From contig JACKQL020000066.1 in assembly GCA_018296165.2 (NCBI GenBank), positions 124,001 to 188,000 on the forward strand: a stretch of DNA of 64,000 bases. Direction: 5' to 3'. The first letter of the stretch is position 1; each line of letters opens with the position of its first letter. Position numbers and translations under genes: made by a program. This stretch comes from Termitomyces sp. T153 (lineage: Eukaryota; Basidiomycota; Agaricomycetes; Agaricales; Lyophyllaceae). The notes below the pieces were generated by a model that had not been told where the DNA came from, did no database searches, and saw only the letters and a list, made by a program, of their open reading frames with translations. Of this stretch, positions 1 to 11,709 are shown piece after piece.

Positions 1-342
1 TTTTTGAACATCATGCAGAAGAGTTTATTTTTCCAGGCCTGATTGTTAAAGGCCTGGTTGGTGGTGTCATCTTTCAATGACATTGTTCATGCATAAGAAA
101 TGATTTCCTGTCAATTTTTATGGAACATGAGTCTATTTGGAGCACCACACAACTAGGCATTGTACAGGTAGGTAGACAACAAAATATGTTTGAAGAGTTG
201 AAATGTTACAAAATGCATAAAATTTATCAACATGAAATTTCTAGATCATCTTTTCCCTATAATACTTTGTCTCACTATGTCAACCCTTTTCTGCCTTGCT
301 CTAAATCTCAGCAGGTAATATACCATCTAATGTGTCCTGCTC

Positions 343-3300
343 TTTTATGAACTCAGGCTATACTACACATTTCTTAAAAAGTTGCAAGGTATTTGTTAAC
401 TATAAATCTGTTGTGAAGTTAGTTGGGCAATTATCAAAAGAAAGCACAATTTTCATGATTCTAGAAATGAGGAATGTCATGATTCAGGTCATCAATGATG
501 GCAAGGAGCATACTTTGGTTTTCAAAGATGCACTGCATACATACAATGTGACAGTCAACTTGATGTTCATAAGCAAACTTGATCTTGTAGACTGGCACTC
601 AGTATTTGAGGATTGAAAGATTTGCTTCTTCTTCAATAAAGCAGAAGTCTTCACTGGCAAATTCAAAAATGGAATGTACCTGGTGTCAGTATCATTTACT
701 ACACTTATGCTAGTGGCATTCACAGCATGATCACTCCAAAGTCCTATAGACACAGTGACATGGCACCAAAGATTTTCCCACTTTAGTGTTACCACATAAA
801 TAAAGCAAGTAAATTGGTTAATGGCCTGAAAATCACAAAGGTTGACACAACAGGTCAATGTGTATTGTAGGAAATATGAGGAAGCAATCATATAATAGTC
901 ATCCAATTCCTGAAAAGGTTGTCTTGCAGTCTATAAATATTAATTGTGGGGACCAGCTTGCATTAAATCTATTAGAAGTGCAGTATATACAATGAAGTTC
1001 TTTTTCCTTTCAAATTATTTAGCAAAGACATGCCTACAGGCTCCAAAAATGTATAAAGTGGAGTCTGAGAGGATTACTGGGTGGCTGATAGTGTTTGTAT
1101 GAACTGATAATGCACCAGAATTCTAAAGCACATTATGGAAAAATTACTTCTGCAAAGAGTCTTGTAGCTGACTTTACTGTTTCATATTCTTTAATGTCAA
1201 ATAAAACAGCTGAGAGGTTGATTTTGATTGGAGTCACAACTGGCACTCTTTAGGTCATGCTAGCAGATATAGATCTGCCTTCAAAATGGTGGGCTCAAGC
1301 CTGAGAGTTTGTAGACTATGTCAAAAATTTGTCACTTTCAGCTTGTCACTCAGGCACTATACCAGAAGAGGTGTGGATAGGAGTTTTCTAGGACATCAGA
1401 CACTTATATGTTTGAGAATGCATCATGTGCATCTATGTTCCAAAGAAATAGGAAAGTGGCAAGCTAACTGAGCATGCTATTAAGGGTAGATTTATTGGGA
1501 TCAAGAGCTGAGAGATGTATCAGGTACTGATACTCAAGACTGAGAGATCATATAATCACACAATCTTAGATTTGAGGAGGGATCTGGGCACTGTTCTCTC
1601 ACCGATCAGGAAGAGGACAATACTAAAAGCAACAACAGTGACAACAACAAGAACTATGACTTTCTCATTGCCAATCACCAGCTTGATGTCACTCCTGCTA
1701 ATTTGAAAAACAAAGAACCAGATGAAATTATTGTTGATACAACTACAACTTTACTTCCAATTTCTATATTGAAAACACTAACAGTCAAAAACATACAACT
1801 TCTCAAACTCTCTTTAGAGCCACATAAAACTTGACCTTGCATCACCCATCTACTAGCTTCATAAAAGTCTGTATACTTGGCTGCAAAGAAACCAGAATCA
1901 GAATTAATCATGAAAAAAGGTGTTAACACTGAATTGGATTGGAAGCTGTCAATACTCACCAAACCTCAGTAAAGATGAACATTTCACTGATGCTTCAGAT
2001 ACACCTGCATCAATGTCAGTTGGCCTACCTCTAGAACCACAGGACTGATTCATCCTGTTATTATGTGCTGAAGCTAACAATCCTATTAAACATCACCTTT
2101 GAAGACCTGCAATGGAAAAGAAAATAGCAAGATGAAATAAGAGAGATATTGTTATAGCAGTACCATGTCCAGCCAGTATCAACATAATCAAAACAAAGTG
2201 TGTATTTGATATCAAGATCAATAGCAAAATGAAATGAGAGAAATATTGTTATAGCAGTACCATGTTCAGCCAGTATCAACATAATCAAAACAAAGTGTGT
2301 ATTTGATATTAAGGTCAATGGAGATGGGCTGATATTGAGGAGGAGGGCAAGAAGTGTGGTGAAAAGATTTACCTAAAGGCTAAAAAAATATTACAAAGGA
2401 TTGTTTGCAGCAATGGTCAAATACAAATCTGTCAGAATTCTTCTCATTACAATTGTGTCTTGTGGACTCAAAGTTGGCCTCATTGATTTCATTGATGCCT
2501 ACTCTAATACAAAACTCCAAGAAGAGAACTACTTCAAAATTTCAGAGGGCTTCAAAAGTCACTACAAGTTATCAAGTGTTGACAAAGTTCTACATATGAA
2601 CTATACAATCTATGGCACAATGAATGACAGAAACAACTGGTTTCATAAGCTTAATAGCATATTTACCAAGCTTGGTCATTGCCAATTTTGTACTAATGTG
2701 TGTATCTGAATTAATCATATCATCAACTTATGCAGATGATGTATTAATGGAGCAACTTCTGACAAGGTTGCAGAGTTAACAAAGAAGGAACTAAAGGGCA
2801 CTTACAAGATTACTGACTTTAAGAAAACCCAACAAAGTCTTTGGCATATCCCTGATTATTGACAAATCCATGGATGACATCATGATTGATCAAAAACAAC
2901 TCATTAATAAGGTGCTCTCTACACTCAAAATGCAAGATACAAATTTAAAATATACACCACTACTTTCTAATGTCAATCTATCCAACTCATAACCTATACT
3001 TACTTTTGTAAAGGATGCCTACTTTATACAGGACAAACATTGGAAGGCATTGGAATTATTAAACTATATTGCTAACAGAACATGTCCAGACATGGCTTTT
3101 GCAATGATGGTTTTAATGTGGTATGTCAAAGATATGTGTCCATTCATTGGTATCCAAAGACCACACAAGAGCTTGCTATCACATACTAAAAAGGTGATGT
3201 TATTGAGCCATATAAATTCTTGAATCCCTTGTATGCCAACAATTTAAACACTTGAAAATCATCAGCTAATAGCAGGTGGTTCAGTGAGCTGGAAAACAAA

Positions 3301-3612
3301 GACACAAGTTGAATCAGTACATCAATAAGTTAAGTAGAATATATAAGTATATTGGAGGTAGGAAAACAGGCAATGTAAATGTTTTTGTGGTTGTTGGAAG
3401 TGGATATTAGAGTGGACCAACCTCTTGTTGTCTAATGCAATAGCAACATGACTGTTGCACTCATTAAAAATACTAATAGTCACAGCAAAATTAAACATCT
3501 CAATATAAAGGTCTATCGAATTCATAAGGCTGTCAAACAAAAGGATGTAAACCCGGAACTGATTTTATCAAAAGATAATGTTGCTGACTTATTTACAAAG
3601 ACATTATCTTGA
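343..3612 (+). pseudogene. Ty1/copia Pol relic (copia-1)
   Basis: A decayed copia polyprotein is read in pieces on the plus strand. A protease-like start at 346-372 has NSGYTTHFL where DSG is expected. It is followed by a stretch ending LHTYNVTVNLMFISKLDLVD (about 532-592) and a GAG-pre-integrase motif TWHQRFSHF near 757-783. The integrase C-terminal part is recognisable at about 1280-1500 (KWWAQA, then IKGRFIGIKS). RT follows at 2400-2870 (IDFIDAYSNTKLQEENYFKI, IYGTMNDRNNWFHKL). The RNase H tail ends ADLFTKTLS at 3583-3609, immediately before TGA. Many stops and frame changes are present, and CpG is nearly absent. The classic copia order PR-INT-RT-RH is preserved. The first 342 bases may be gag but cannot be assigned. 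Confidence 0.88.
2124..2317. repeat. 97-bp tandem duplication inside copia-1
   Basis: Two adjacent copies (2124-2220 and 2221-2317) both run from ATAGCAA to a TTTGATAT...AAG.TCA end and differ at only a few positions. The duplication lies between the integrase and RT segments of copia-1 and encodes nothing recognisable. Confidence 0.9.
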
Positions 3613-3696
3613 CCAAGGCTTGAATGTCTTATAAAAAATATGGATATGGTTATTATTGTGGCTTGACTCTTCATTGGGTTATAAATTCAAAGGAAG

Positions 3697-4916
3697 TGTT
3701 GAGATAGATTCCTTACTTGTGCTGCACCTACTCAATTACCTTTTCTATTATGTTTTTGATCATTTAATTACTCATTTTTTGCTCCATAATTTGTAGTATG
3801 ATACCTTAGTTGTTTACTATTATATTGTGGTTGTCTGAAATATGTAGAGTTTAATCAGTTGACCTCAATTTGCTTATTAATTATGCTACTAATTTAGACT
3901 TATATTCTATTCAACAGTTAGTTTTGAGCCTTGCATCTGCATTGGTCACAAATTGGCATTTATGGAAGCCATTAGTATCTTGGCATTTTTTTTACATGAC
4001 TGAATCTTCAACATAGATTTGAAACCTGGCAAGACTCATTCACAGTACAAGGAAAGACTTATGGTCATCAGGCTATATACAAGTACTATTTTCCCCATTT
4101 GCTCAACTTCCACTCAAGATCATAAAACATGTTTGAGCATGAATATTTTTTTTGTTGTGTCTTCTCAATGCATATATCAAATGTTTAGACTTAACCCAAC
4201 TCTTGCTGGAAAATGCTCTCTATCCATGTAAGTGTGACTCTACTACATGAGATTTAAATTTCTCAAGGCCCTGGCTTCAGATGGCTTTGTGTGCAACATA
4301 ATGGCTTTAATTATGTATGATGGAGATTTCATAATCAGTATAAGAGATGGATTAGATTGAAAGGAACTCCCAGACACAGCTTCTATGCTGACTCATCAGT
4401 AACTGTAACTATACAGTAGGTAGAAAAAATTATAGTACTCTATATGGGCCCACTGCCTTGATATGATGGATTAATATAGTTTCACCAGAAGTACTTATTA
4501 ACAAGAGTAAGAAAGAGCCAGTGGTGATGAGCTGATGAGATGCTTATGTTCTAGACTACTTTTTGTCACAAACTCAGTTATTGTATTTGTTTTAGTGAAT
4601 GAATGATACACTGGCACTAGCAACAAAAGTGTGCTTTGATAACTTGTCAGACCAATGATGGATAACCTAACAGCCTGTTCAGCATGCAATTTGAATTCCA
4701 AATCTGCAATATTCTGCTTATTAATATACTAGAATATTTATTTCAGATTATGCCAAGATGTAAGTGTGACAATTTTCATTCTTATTAAGAACATGTTACT
4801 CTAACTTCTGTATGACTATGAGTGGCCATGTGGCATGCCATAAGGCTGAAATTTCTTCTACTTCTATCTCTGTTCTAAAAAAGTCTATTCCTCATGCATC
4901 CTGAAGCACAAATGAT
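3697..4916 (+). other. Probable copia-1 3' LTR and gene-free flank
   Basis: A purine run (AAAGGAAG) ends at 3696, and TGTTGAGATAG begins at 3697. This is the usual polypurine tract/LTR junction 85 bases after a copia stop codon. The distal end of the LTR could not be placed, because no 5' copy is visible in the window. The remainder up to 4916 is AT-rich, CpG-free sequence in which I see no gene. Confidence 0.45.
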
Positions 4917-6060
4917 GAGGCTTGGCTTCTGCAATACCTTCTTGATCACAAGTCCAAGGCTGGTGATGGCATGTCTTTCAAGAAGCCAACATTTATGGTA
5001 GTGGCTGCCCATGTCAATGAAATCATTATCAAGGGTGATCCAAAGACCTCAAACTCTTGTAAAAACAAGTATTGTAGTGTGAATACATAGCTCAAAAATA
5101 ATTCATTTTCAACACTATTGATATATTATCAATTAGCTCAAGATGACTTATGAGCTTGTGAATGCTATTTGCAATTACTCAGATTGGTTTTGAGATGATC
5201 AAAAGAATGTTCAAGTCATTTTAGAAAAACAAGGAACTTAGGATGCATTTGTAGACAAGAATTTTGGAGCTGAGGCTTTTGCTAATGTTGGCTGGATTCA
5301 TCTGAAAGCTTTTGGTTAACTTGCTCCTTTTACTGCTTGTAGTACACATGCCTATCAGGCAACTCAGGAACTTGCTTCTAGTGATGATGAAAGTGATGGT
5401 ATGAATTCAAATTGGACACCAGTAAAGGAAGAAGAAAGGTTAGGCACTTGCATCACTCTTTTTATTTTTTTTATATCTATTCTAATGTTTTTCTAGACCA
5501 CTTCACTTCCACCTGTCACTCCTATGCCACTTGTTTGCAAATACAGTGCTACCATGACTCCTGCACCACAAAGTCACAAGAAAACTTGCATTGCTAGTAG
5601 CAGCCAGAGTTTTTCAGACATTCATTGAACCATGTGTGAGTTCAACTCTATTTTTCAGAAGTTATTTGCTCCTTCTTGCTCTAGGCTTGAAGGTACACCA
5701 AATTGCAAGCAGCATGCCATTATCTGATTTCAGAATCTGAAGAAAGATTGATTATCTAACAAGGTCATGGTGATCTTTATTGGACTGCTGAAATAGCATA
5801 TTTCTGCAGTTGACAGCTATGCAGTCTTAGAAAATGAGAACTTGTACAAGGACTTTTGCAGTTATGAAGAGTGTGTTGTTCAACAGCTGATGGACAAGCA
5901 GCAATTGAGTGCTATTTATAGCACCTATGGCTCTTTTGAAAAAAGAGAAACCATTTTGGATTGTTCTGAATGCACTTAGGAATGAAGTCATTGATATTGG
6001 GGAGGCAAACATCAATTGTAAAAAGTAGGAGAGGAAAGAGTAGTAAGACTACATTAGAAA
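4917..6060 (+). pseudogene. Myb/SANT-like domain protein relic
   Basis: From 4917 the plus strand reads DEAWLLQYLLDHKSKAGDGM and continues through KKPTF, AAHVNEI, KGDPKTSNSCKNKY. This follows the pattern of the fungal Myb/SANT-like DNA-binding domain often linked to transposons (W..EDE..L..YL.DHK.EAGDG..FK..TF..AA...GG.KT...C.NK). A later piece gives FVDKNFGAEAFANVGWIHLKAF with one stop, matching the domain's end, and DEN-type linker residues around 5380. A possible C-terminal piece near 5760-5890 reads VMVIFIGLL, AVDSYAVLENENLYKDF. Stops and frame changes throughout mark it as dead. Family assignment is from memory of the motif; whether it belonged to a transposon is inferred. Confidence 0.6.
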
Positions 6061-6745
6061 TATCTTTATGGCATTCAAAGAGGCAATGGACCAAAGCATG
6101 ATATTACATACTTGGAAATAGTTGCATTGGCATGCTGGAATCTTTCTCCAACATATCAACTTGATAAGCTAGTAACACAAGTATATAAAAAGATAGCAAC
6201 CTGTTGCTGGAGAGAAATATGTCTTGAATTTCATCTGTGAAGGATGCTCTCTCTAGCTGCACTGCCTGCTACTTGTTAGTCCCCTTGCATACAATGTTTA
6301 TAATTAAACTCTTGTGATTTGTTATGTACTTTATATCTGCCTCCTATTGTAAATATACACATGTGTTCATGTATATTTAAGGGCCAATCACCAGCTCATG
6401 TTTTTTGTGTTTAAGAGATAGTTGGGCATGTTGAAATCTTTTCTAGTGAGTATGTGTAAATAGCATTGGGTCAATGCACAAAGGAAGATAATGTGCAGGT
6501 AAAGAAAAAAGAAACATTGTAATAAAGAGACAAGAATGTTGAATACTTGAATGTCCAATCAAAATACAGATAAAAAAGGGGCATATGAAATGTCATATGT
6601 AGATAAAGAACAATGATATATTTTAAATAATGAAAATAGAGAGGGCATATAGATTATTGGCCCCATAGTTATTTTCCTGTAGAAAAAAATTCAATCCTTA
6701 CAACAGACTTACCAGACAACTCAAAAACTTTTTTTTACACACACC
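6061..6745. other. Gene-free AT-rich stretch before copia-2 gag
   Basis: I see no coding segment. By position it should contain the 5' LTR and leader of copia-2. A possible LTR end (CTTACAACA) lies near 6703, but no match to the 3' LTR at 19949 was recognised by eye. Confidence 0.4.
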
Positions 6746-7600
6746 ATGTCAAATAATACATCCAATGGCAGATCACCCATGTTCCTGGAAGACCAGCAAT
6801 TTGACAGAACAAATTTTATCCACTTTAAAAATTGGGTCCTGATAGCAGCTAGAGCTCATGGAGCAAAAGGTTACTTAGAAGGAACTATCCCAAAACTAGG
6901 AGCTGGAAACCCAGACACCCCTATAAAATCAGAAACATCTGAAACCTCAAGCTGGTTCTCTGACAACTTCTCAGCTGCTGACTGGGACCTATGAGATGCA
7001 TGGACACTTAGACTGATTGTATACAACTGCAAAAACCTGGTTGGACTGGGGGTCAAAATGGACAGAACAGCTGCTGAAGCATAAAAGTCACTCACAGATG
7101 CATACAGGGTGATGTCTGAGCTGGCAGCTACGGGTGCCAAAAATGCACTCCAATCCACTAGATTTACAGATAGAATGGACTTTCTGACACACATCACAGA
7201 CCTGTGCATAAAATGGGCAAATGCCACAGAAAAGGGAGCAAACATATCTGACCTCACTTTCTGATCCACTATCATGACATCCTTGCTGGAATTGTGGAAT
7301 ACCATTGTAGCTAGCATGTACTCAACCAAAAATTCAACAGATCTTGTATTGGGACTTTTAGTTCATTGGGAATGCCTGAAACTCCAAAAGGTCACAACAC
7401 CATTGGTTACAGCTCTGCAAACAGATACAAGGCCCTAGAGGGACAAATTTGTTTGCACAAATCCAAACTGTAAATGTACTAGGACATACAATCAAGAAAT
7501 GCTACTGGCAAGGTAGTGGAAAAGAGGGGCAGTTCCCAACAAGCTTTAGAAACTGTGAGCAGGCATTAGCAACACTTGCAGCATCAACAGCAAGCACTAA
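6746..7600 (+). pseudogene. copia-2 Gag relic (UBN2/retrotran-gag type)
   Basis: The frame opens MSNNTSNGRSPMFLEDQQFD with an ATG in the context CACACCATG, then reads TNFIHFKNWVLIAARAHGAKGYLEGTIP in the manner of copia Gag N-termini. Stops at 6992 and 7083 split it. Further Gag-like text runs to about 7400 (DRMDFLTHITDLCIKWANA). A CCHC knuckle is spread over two frames around 7445-7510: NPNCKCT in one, GHTIKKCYW in the next. This indicates a one-base indel there. It would bind RNA and form the particle in an active element. Confidence 0.8.
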
Positions 7601-7779
7601 CCCCAAGAGACTAAACACATCTGTGGCCCACTTAGCCAACACAAACCCAATAACTCCAGCAGATACAACACAGACAACATATACACTGGCCACAACAACA
7701 GCACCCATTGCACAGTACACAATTCCCACCACAGATCAATCCAGGGTGACCCTGAATATGATGAATGGAATGGTCCCTA

Positions 7780-9212
7780 TGTTTGCAGACTATGGAGCTA
7801 CTGATTATTGCTTTGTTGATTGAGAAGCATTTTTAGAGTACACACCTTTCTCTACACCCCAACAAGAGCAGGCTGCATCTAAAGATAATATGTTCCATAT
7901 TGTGGGCTCTGGCACTGTAAGAAAGACAGTCAGAATGGGTCAGGGAAACATTGAACTAGTCTTCAGAAATGCACTGCATACTCCTAACCTATTGGCTAAC
8001 TTAATCTCTATTGGGAAATTTGACCATGGGCCACACAGAGGTTGACACAATCTAAAAGGTGGTCCAGGAAAAATTGCTGGATAGCCTGGTGGTAAAAGGT
8101 GATCTGGAGGTTAAAGGGTTGTATAAGGATTGTGTGTATAGTAAGCACACATTCTGACTTTACAATGGTGAGCATGAAAACAAGGCCTATCCAAACAACT
8201 GTGCCTATATAGACCTCTGGGGACCATCAACAAAAGTGTCACTGGGGAGAGCATCATACATGATGCTAGTAGCTGATGGATGCACATTGAGACTCATAGG
8301 CTACTTCCTAACAAGAAAGGATGCAGCTACTGCTCTCACTGCATTTGCTATATACCACACCACATTAGAGTGGCAGACCAGGAGAAAACTGAAGATTGTG
8401 CAGGTAGATGCTGGGTGTGAATAGTTAAACAAGAGATGAGAAGACTATTGCACAACTCATGAGATCATCATAAAACTAGTTGTCCTATATGCACACTTGC
8501 AAAACAGCTTTATTGAGTGTGCTATTCACACTGTCATTGAGGGTGTTCAATGTATGTTAGCAGAAAGCAGCCTACCAAAGGACCTGTGGGCAGAAGCTGC
8601 TGCTACACAAATATACACTTGAAATAGGCTCCCATCATTGAGACACTATGCTATCCCAGAAGAGTCATGGATGAAGACTCAACAAAATGTAAATCACTTA
8701 TGCCCATTTGGTTGTATTGCATTTGCAAAGGTTCTGGACAAGCTTATTAGGTTAAAACTAGACCCCTGCTCAGTAAAGTATGCTATGGTTGGATATACAC
8801 CATAAGAGCAATCATCACATCTCATGATGTGATTTTTGATGAAGGCACAGGCCACCATTCACTCACTGCCATCAAGGAAGTGACCAACTTCTTGTCAGAC
8901 ACACTACGCTTGGCCCCCAAGGGCACTCCTGGCCACTTTATGCCCTAACAGCCAGTGGCTCCCTGCATCAGGGGTGATGCTCTACTTCACAAACAGATCC
9001 CACCAAACAATTGAGATGTACCTATAGCCAACCCTGACAGTGGTGCTGCTGAGGTAGCTGACCTGGGAGGTATCAATGTTCCAACTATACCACTCTGCCA
9101 CTCAAATTCACTCCAAGGAATTGCTCTGAATGTGCAATCTTGCCTAGTGCACAGTGCCTATATGTTCATGGCAGTGATTTCTAATGCCAGCATAGGTGAT
9201 GATTTGTACATA
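7780..9212 (+). pseudogene. copia-2 protease and integrase relic
   Basis: The protease signature appears as DYGATDYCF (7788-7814), with Tyr in place of the usual Ser of DSGA. FRNALHTPNLLANLISIGKFD follows and leads into the pre-integrase region. The integrase core shows YIDLWGPSTK near 8205-8234, SYMMLVADGCTL, then VQVDAGCE (second catalytic Asp) at 8401-8424. NSFIECAI and LPKDLWAEAAA follow at about 8500-8610, where the third catalytic Glu is expected. A C-terminal KLDPCSVKYAMVGYTP occurs at about 8753-8803. At least eight stops are present. The frame is cut at 9213 by insertion of element A. Confidence 0.85.
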
Positions 9213-9217
9213 CCAAG
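9213..9217. repeat. Target site duplication CCAAG, left copy (element A)
   Basis: CCAAG lies directly before the LTR start TGTCAGG (9218). The same five bases occur at 15600-15604 directly after the other LTR end. A perfect 5-bp duplication fits Ty3-type integrase. Confidence 0.93.
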
Positions 9218-10366
9218 TGTCAGGTTCCGCTGACCTCGGGGGCTCAGCTGCACTGGGCGAGTCCTTACTAGGCGGGCGTGATCCCCTTGCACTGGTAACC
9301 GAACACTCAAAAACGTCTGGGCACTGGTGTCTTGTGCGGATAGTCAGTGGGATGTGATTCAGACAGATCTGGGAAGGTCCGGAGAAGTCAGGTTGCGAGG
9401 AAATGGGATGGTCTTGGTGGGGTTCAGGTAGAAGACCATATGGGAGATTTGCGGGAGTGAAGGAGTGGACGGCTGTGTGATCAATGGGAGCAGAGCCAGG
9501 GTTTGATGGGAGATCAATTGGAGTTGATGGAGTCCGGGACTGAGCAAAGAGCGAGGTTCGGACCTGGTGAAAGAGTGTCGGGGTTTGTGATCGTAATCGC
9601 GGAGTTTGTGAGGTCGTTTAAGTTGATGAGGACTTGGGCACAATGGCCAGACGGAGTCACCGAGACAGCATCAGACGAAATGGAATGGGGTTGATATGGA
9701 ACAAGAGCAGATTCGAGTGGAGATACGAAACGATAACGAGAACAATAACAAAATGGAGATGAGACAAGACCGGGAGACTGAGATAAGACCGGGAGACTGA
9801 GAGTAAGGGGAACGAGACACAAAACACGAAACATGAAACATGAAAAGGAAACAATCAGACCACAGGTAACATTAAGCAATATCAAGACTAGAGTACAAAG
9901 AGCTACTTGACGGCTTATATACTGACTACCGGAGAACTTCGGGGTACGTCAGCTGCGGCGGCGGGGCTTGGCGGAGCTCAATGGAGTGGGCGGGTGTCAG
10001 TTGCGATCGAGGATTGGGCCACGCTGATACATTGATGGGATCATTGGGGAACACGGGTCGCTCTGAGGTTGTCGTGATACTCCGGAATAGGTTGGAGGAA
10101 CCAGGGTGTTGAGTTGATGATGGGTGACAAAGATCGGGAACAGTGGGGGTGGTTCTCGGGGTTTGGGAGACCCAGGGTAAGTGTCAGTGGCTGCGGGGAA
10201 GGCACCAAAGTTGGCCAGGGGGCCGTTGGAGTTAGCTGGGGAGGCATCGGAGTTAGCCGAAATAGGCGCGGGGCAGGGGCAGAAGTTCGGTGGGGCGTTG
10301 GGGGTTTTTTGGGGGTTCGGGGGGTTGATGGACGATGTGTGGGGGTTCAGGGGATGGGTCGTAACA
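9218..10366 (-). repeat. Element A 3' LTR
   Basis: It begins TGTCAGGTTCCGCTGACC and ends GTCGTAACA, against GTCGTGACA in the 5' copy. In sense orientation the LTR therefore starts TGTCACGAC and ends GGAACCTGACA. It contains the reversed TATA/start block (CTTATATACTGACTAC near 9939) and the conserved GCAATATCAAGACT. It has two units of the 20-bp leader repeat at 9764-9808, where the 5' LTR has four. Confidence 0.92.
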
Positions 10367-10382
10367 TCACCCCCCCTTCAGC
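10367..10382 (-). promoter_or_regulatory. Polypurine tract of element A
   Basis: Directly inside the 3' LTR the plus strand reads TCACCCCCCCTTCAGC, i.e. GCTGAAGGGGGGGTGA in sense orientation. This is the plus-strand DNA priming site of LTR elements. The same tract abuts the 3' LTRs of B and C. Confidence 0.85.
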
Positions 10383-10536
10383 ATCAAGACCCTTTGAGAT
10401 GCGGGGGGCGGGATGGGGATTGGCGGGGCGTGGGAGTCGAAGCCGAGCAATATTGATCAATCTGCAGTGAGTGATAGCGGCGTGGGAGGCAAAGTTGAAG
10501 CGCGGCTGCCGCTTCGTCAGGGTTCTCCTCAATCAA

Positions 10537-10542
10537 TTAAAA
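10537..10542 (+). promoter_or_regulatory. TATA-like box of the antisense aORF (element A)
   Basis: TTAAAA lies 36 nt before the aORF ATG at 10579. The corresponding gaps are 35 nt in C and 39 nt in B. Upstream similarity (GGCTGCCG.TTCGTCAGGG) is shared with B. Promoter function is inferred from conservation. Confidence 0.5.
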
Positions 10543-10578
10543 GCTTTGGACGTACCCCGGGGTTTCCCAAATTTCGTC

Positions 10579-11709
10579 ATGTCTTCCCCCAGTGTTCCAG
10601 TAGTCCCTTCTGCTGATTTGGACAAGGTGGTGGTGTACGATAGTGGGGGGGAGGAGTTTGAGCGTTGGCGCTGTGCTAGTGTCAGGGACCGGAGTCGTAA
10701 GTGGTGTTGACTTGTCTTTTCGGGATGATTGATGGGGCTTTTGTAGAGTCATCTGTGGTGGTGGTGGTGGATTTTCCGGGGGTTCCGAAACAGACTAAGT
10801 TTTGTCCTGCATTGCCGAAGGGGAAGGGGGTGTCCTCGGCGGTGGTTCGGGGGAAGCATCGAGCCTCCCCACCCTCAGGGGCAGGACCCAGCAAGAGGCC
10901 GCATGGGCATGAGTCATCGGTGGGGCCTCCGGAGTCTTCCCTTTTTTCTCCTACCCTGGGCATTCCCTTGGAACGGTCGTCGAGTCCCCCTGCGCCTATT
11001 CCTTTGATCACGGAGGTCTTTCTTTGCAAGCAGGTGGAGGCTTTGACGATGTCGTTGGCAGTATGGGAGGGTGAGCTCTGACAGGCGAGGGAGGATCGTG
11101 ACGTGGCGTGGACGGAGAAAGAAGCAATGGAGCGGGAGAGGAACACTTCGGTGCACGTGGCGACGGAGTGAGCGTTAGAGGTGCGGGGCTTGCAGGAGCA
11201 TCTGACGCAGATGGAGGGGCAGCCCGCGGGGGAGGCGGAGGGGCGGGGACAAGCTCCAGAGGGGGATGCGCTGTGGGTGGAGCTGGAGGCGGCGAGGCAG
11301 AGGGAGGACTGGTTGGCCAACAAGGCCGCTTCGGGGTGCGCGGGAATCCTTTGTGAGTTGTCTCCCGTTCCTCCGTTCATTACTGACGGTTCATTTTCTG
11401 GGTTTAGGCTGGGTGCGGGAGCATCGGGTCCTCTTGGACGGTGCCTCCGCGGCGTTCATGTCGATTCAAGACGGGTTGATGCAGGGGTCCGCAGTTCAGC
11501 CTCCAGAGTTGCAGCAGGGGATGGCGCGATTGGAGAGGTTGTTGGCGGGGCATTGGCGACACAATGTGGTGGCCCTGGGGTCATGGTGGGAGGTGGCGGC
11601 TGACGCGGGGGAGGCACTGCCGGGGTTGGTAAAGGTCTTAGCAGTGGTGCAGGCCCAGATGGAAGTCGACCTGGGGGTTGGGTTGCCGGTGGGTCCGGGG
11701 AGGGAGTGA
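10579..11709 (+). pseudogene. aORF of element A (antisense accessory gene, cysteine cluster lost)
   Basis: It runs on plus, opposite to the element, and starts MSSPSVPV like the B copy (MSSSAYSP). The first frame stops early (RKWC then TGA). The region that holds the cysteine cluster in B and C is missing. From about 10750 a readable P/S/K-rich linker and coiled coil follow: PSKRPHGHESS, then VRGLQEHLTQME. The conserved block is WLANKAASG, a 55-nt intron at 11353-11407 (GTGAGT...TTTAG), then WVREHRVLLDGASAAF, PPELQQGMARLERLLAGHW and a C-terminal VLAVVQAQMEVDLG. The intron joins the codon T|GC in frame. Function is unknown. No database family is claimed. Confidence 0.7.

Noticed and set aside
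10682..11380. Long minus-strand open frame (232 codons) opposite the aORF of element A
   Set aside because: It is the complement of a GC-rich coding stretch. The plus strand carries the residues conserved with B and C; the minus frame has no counterpart in either.
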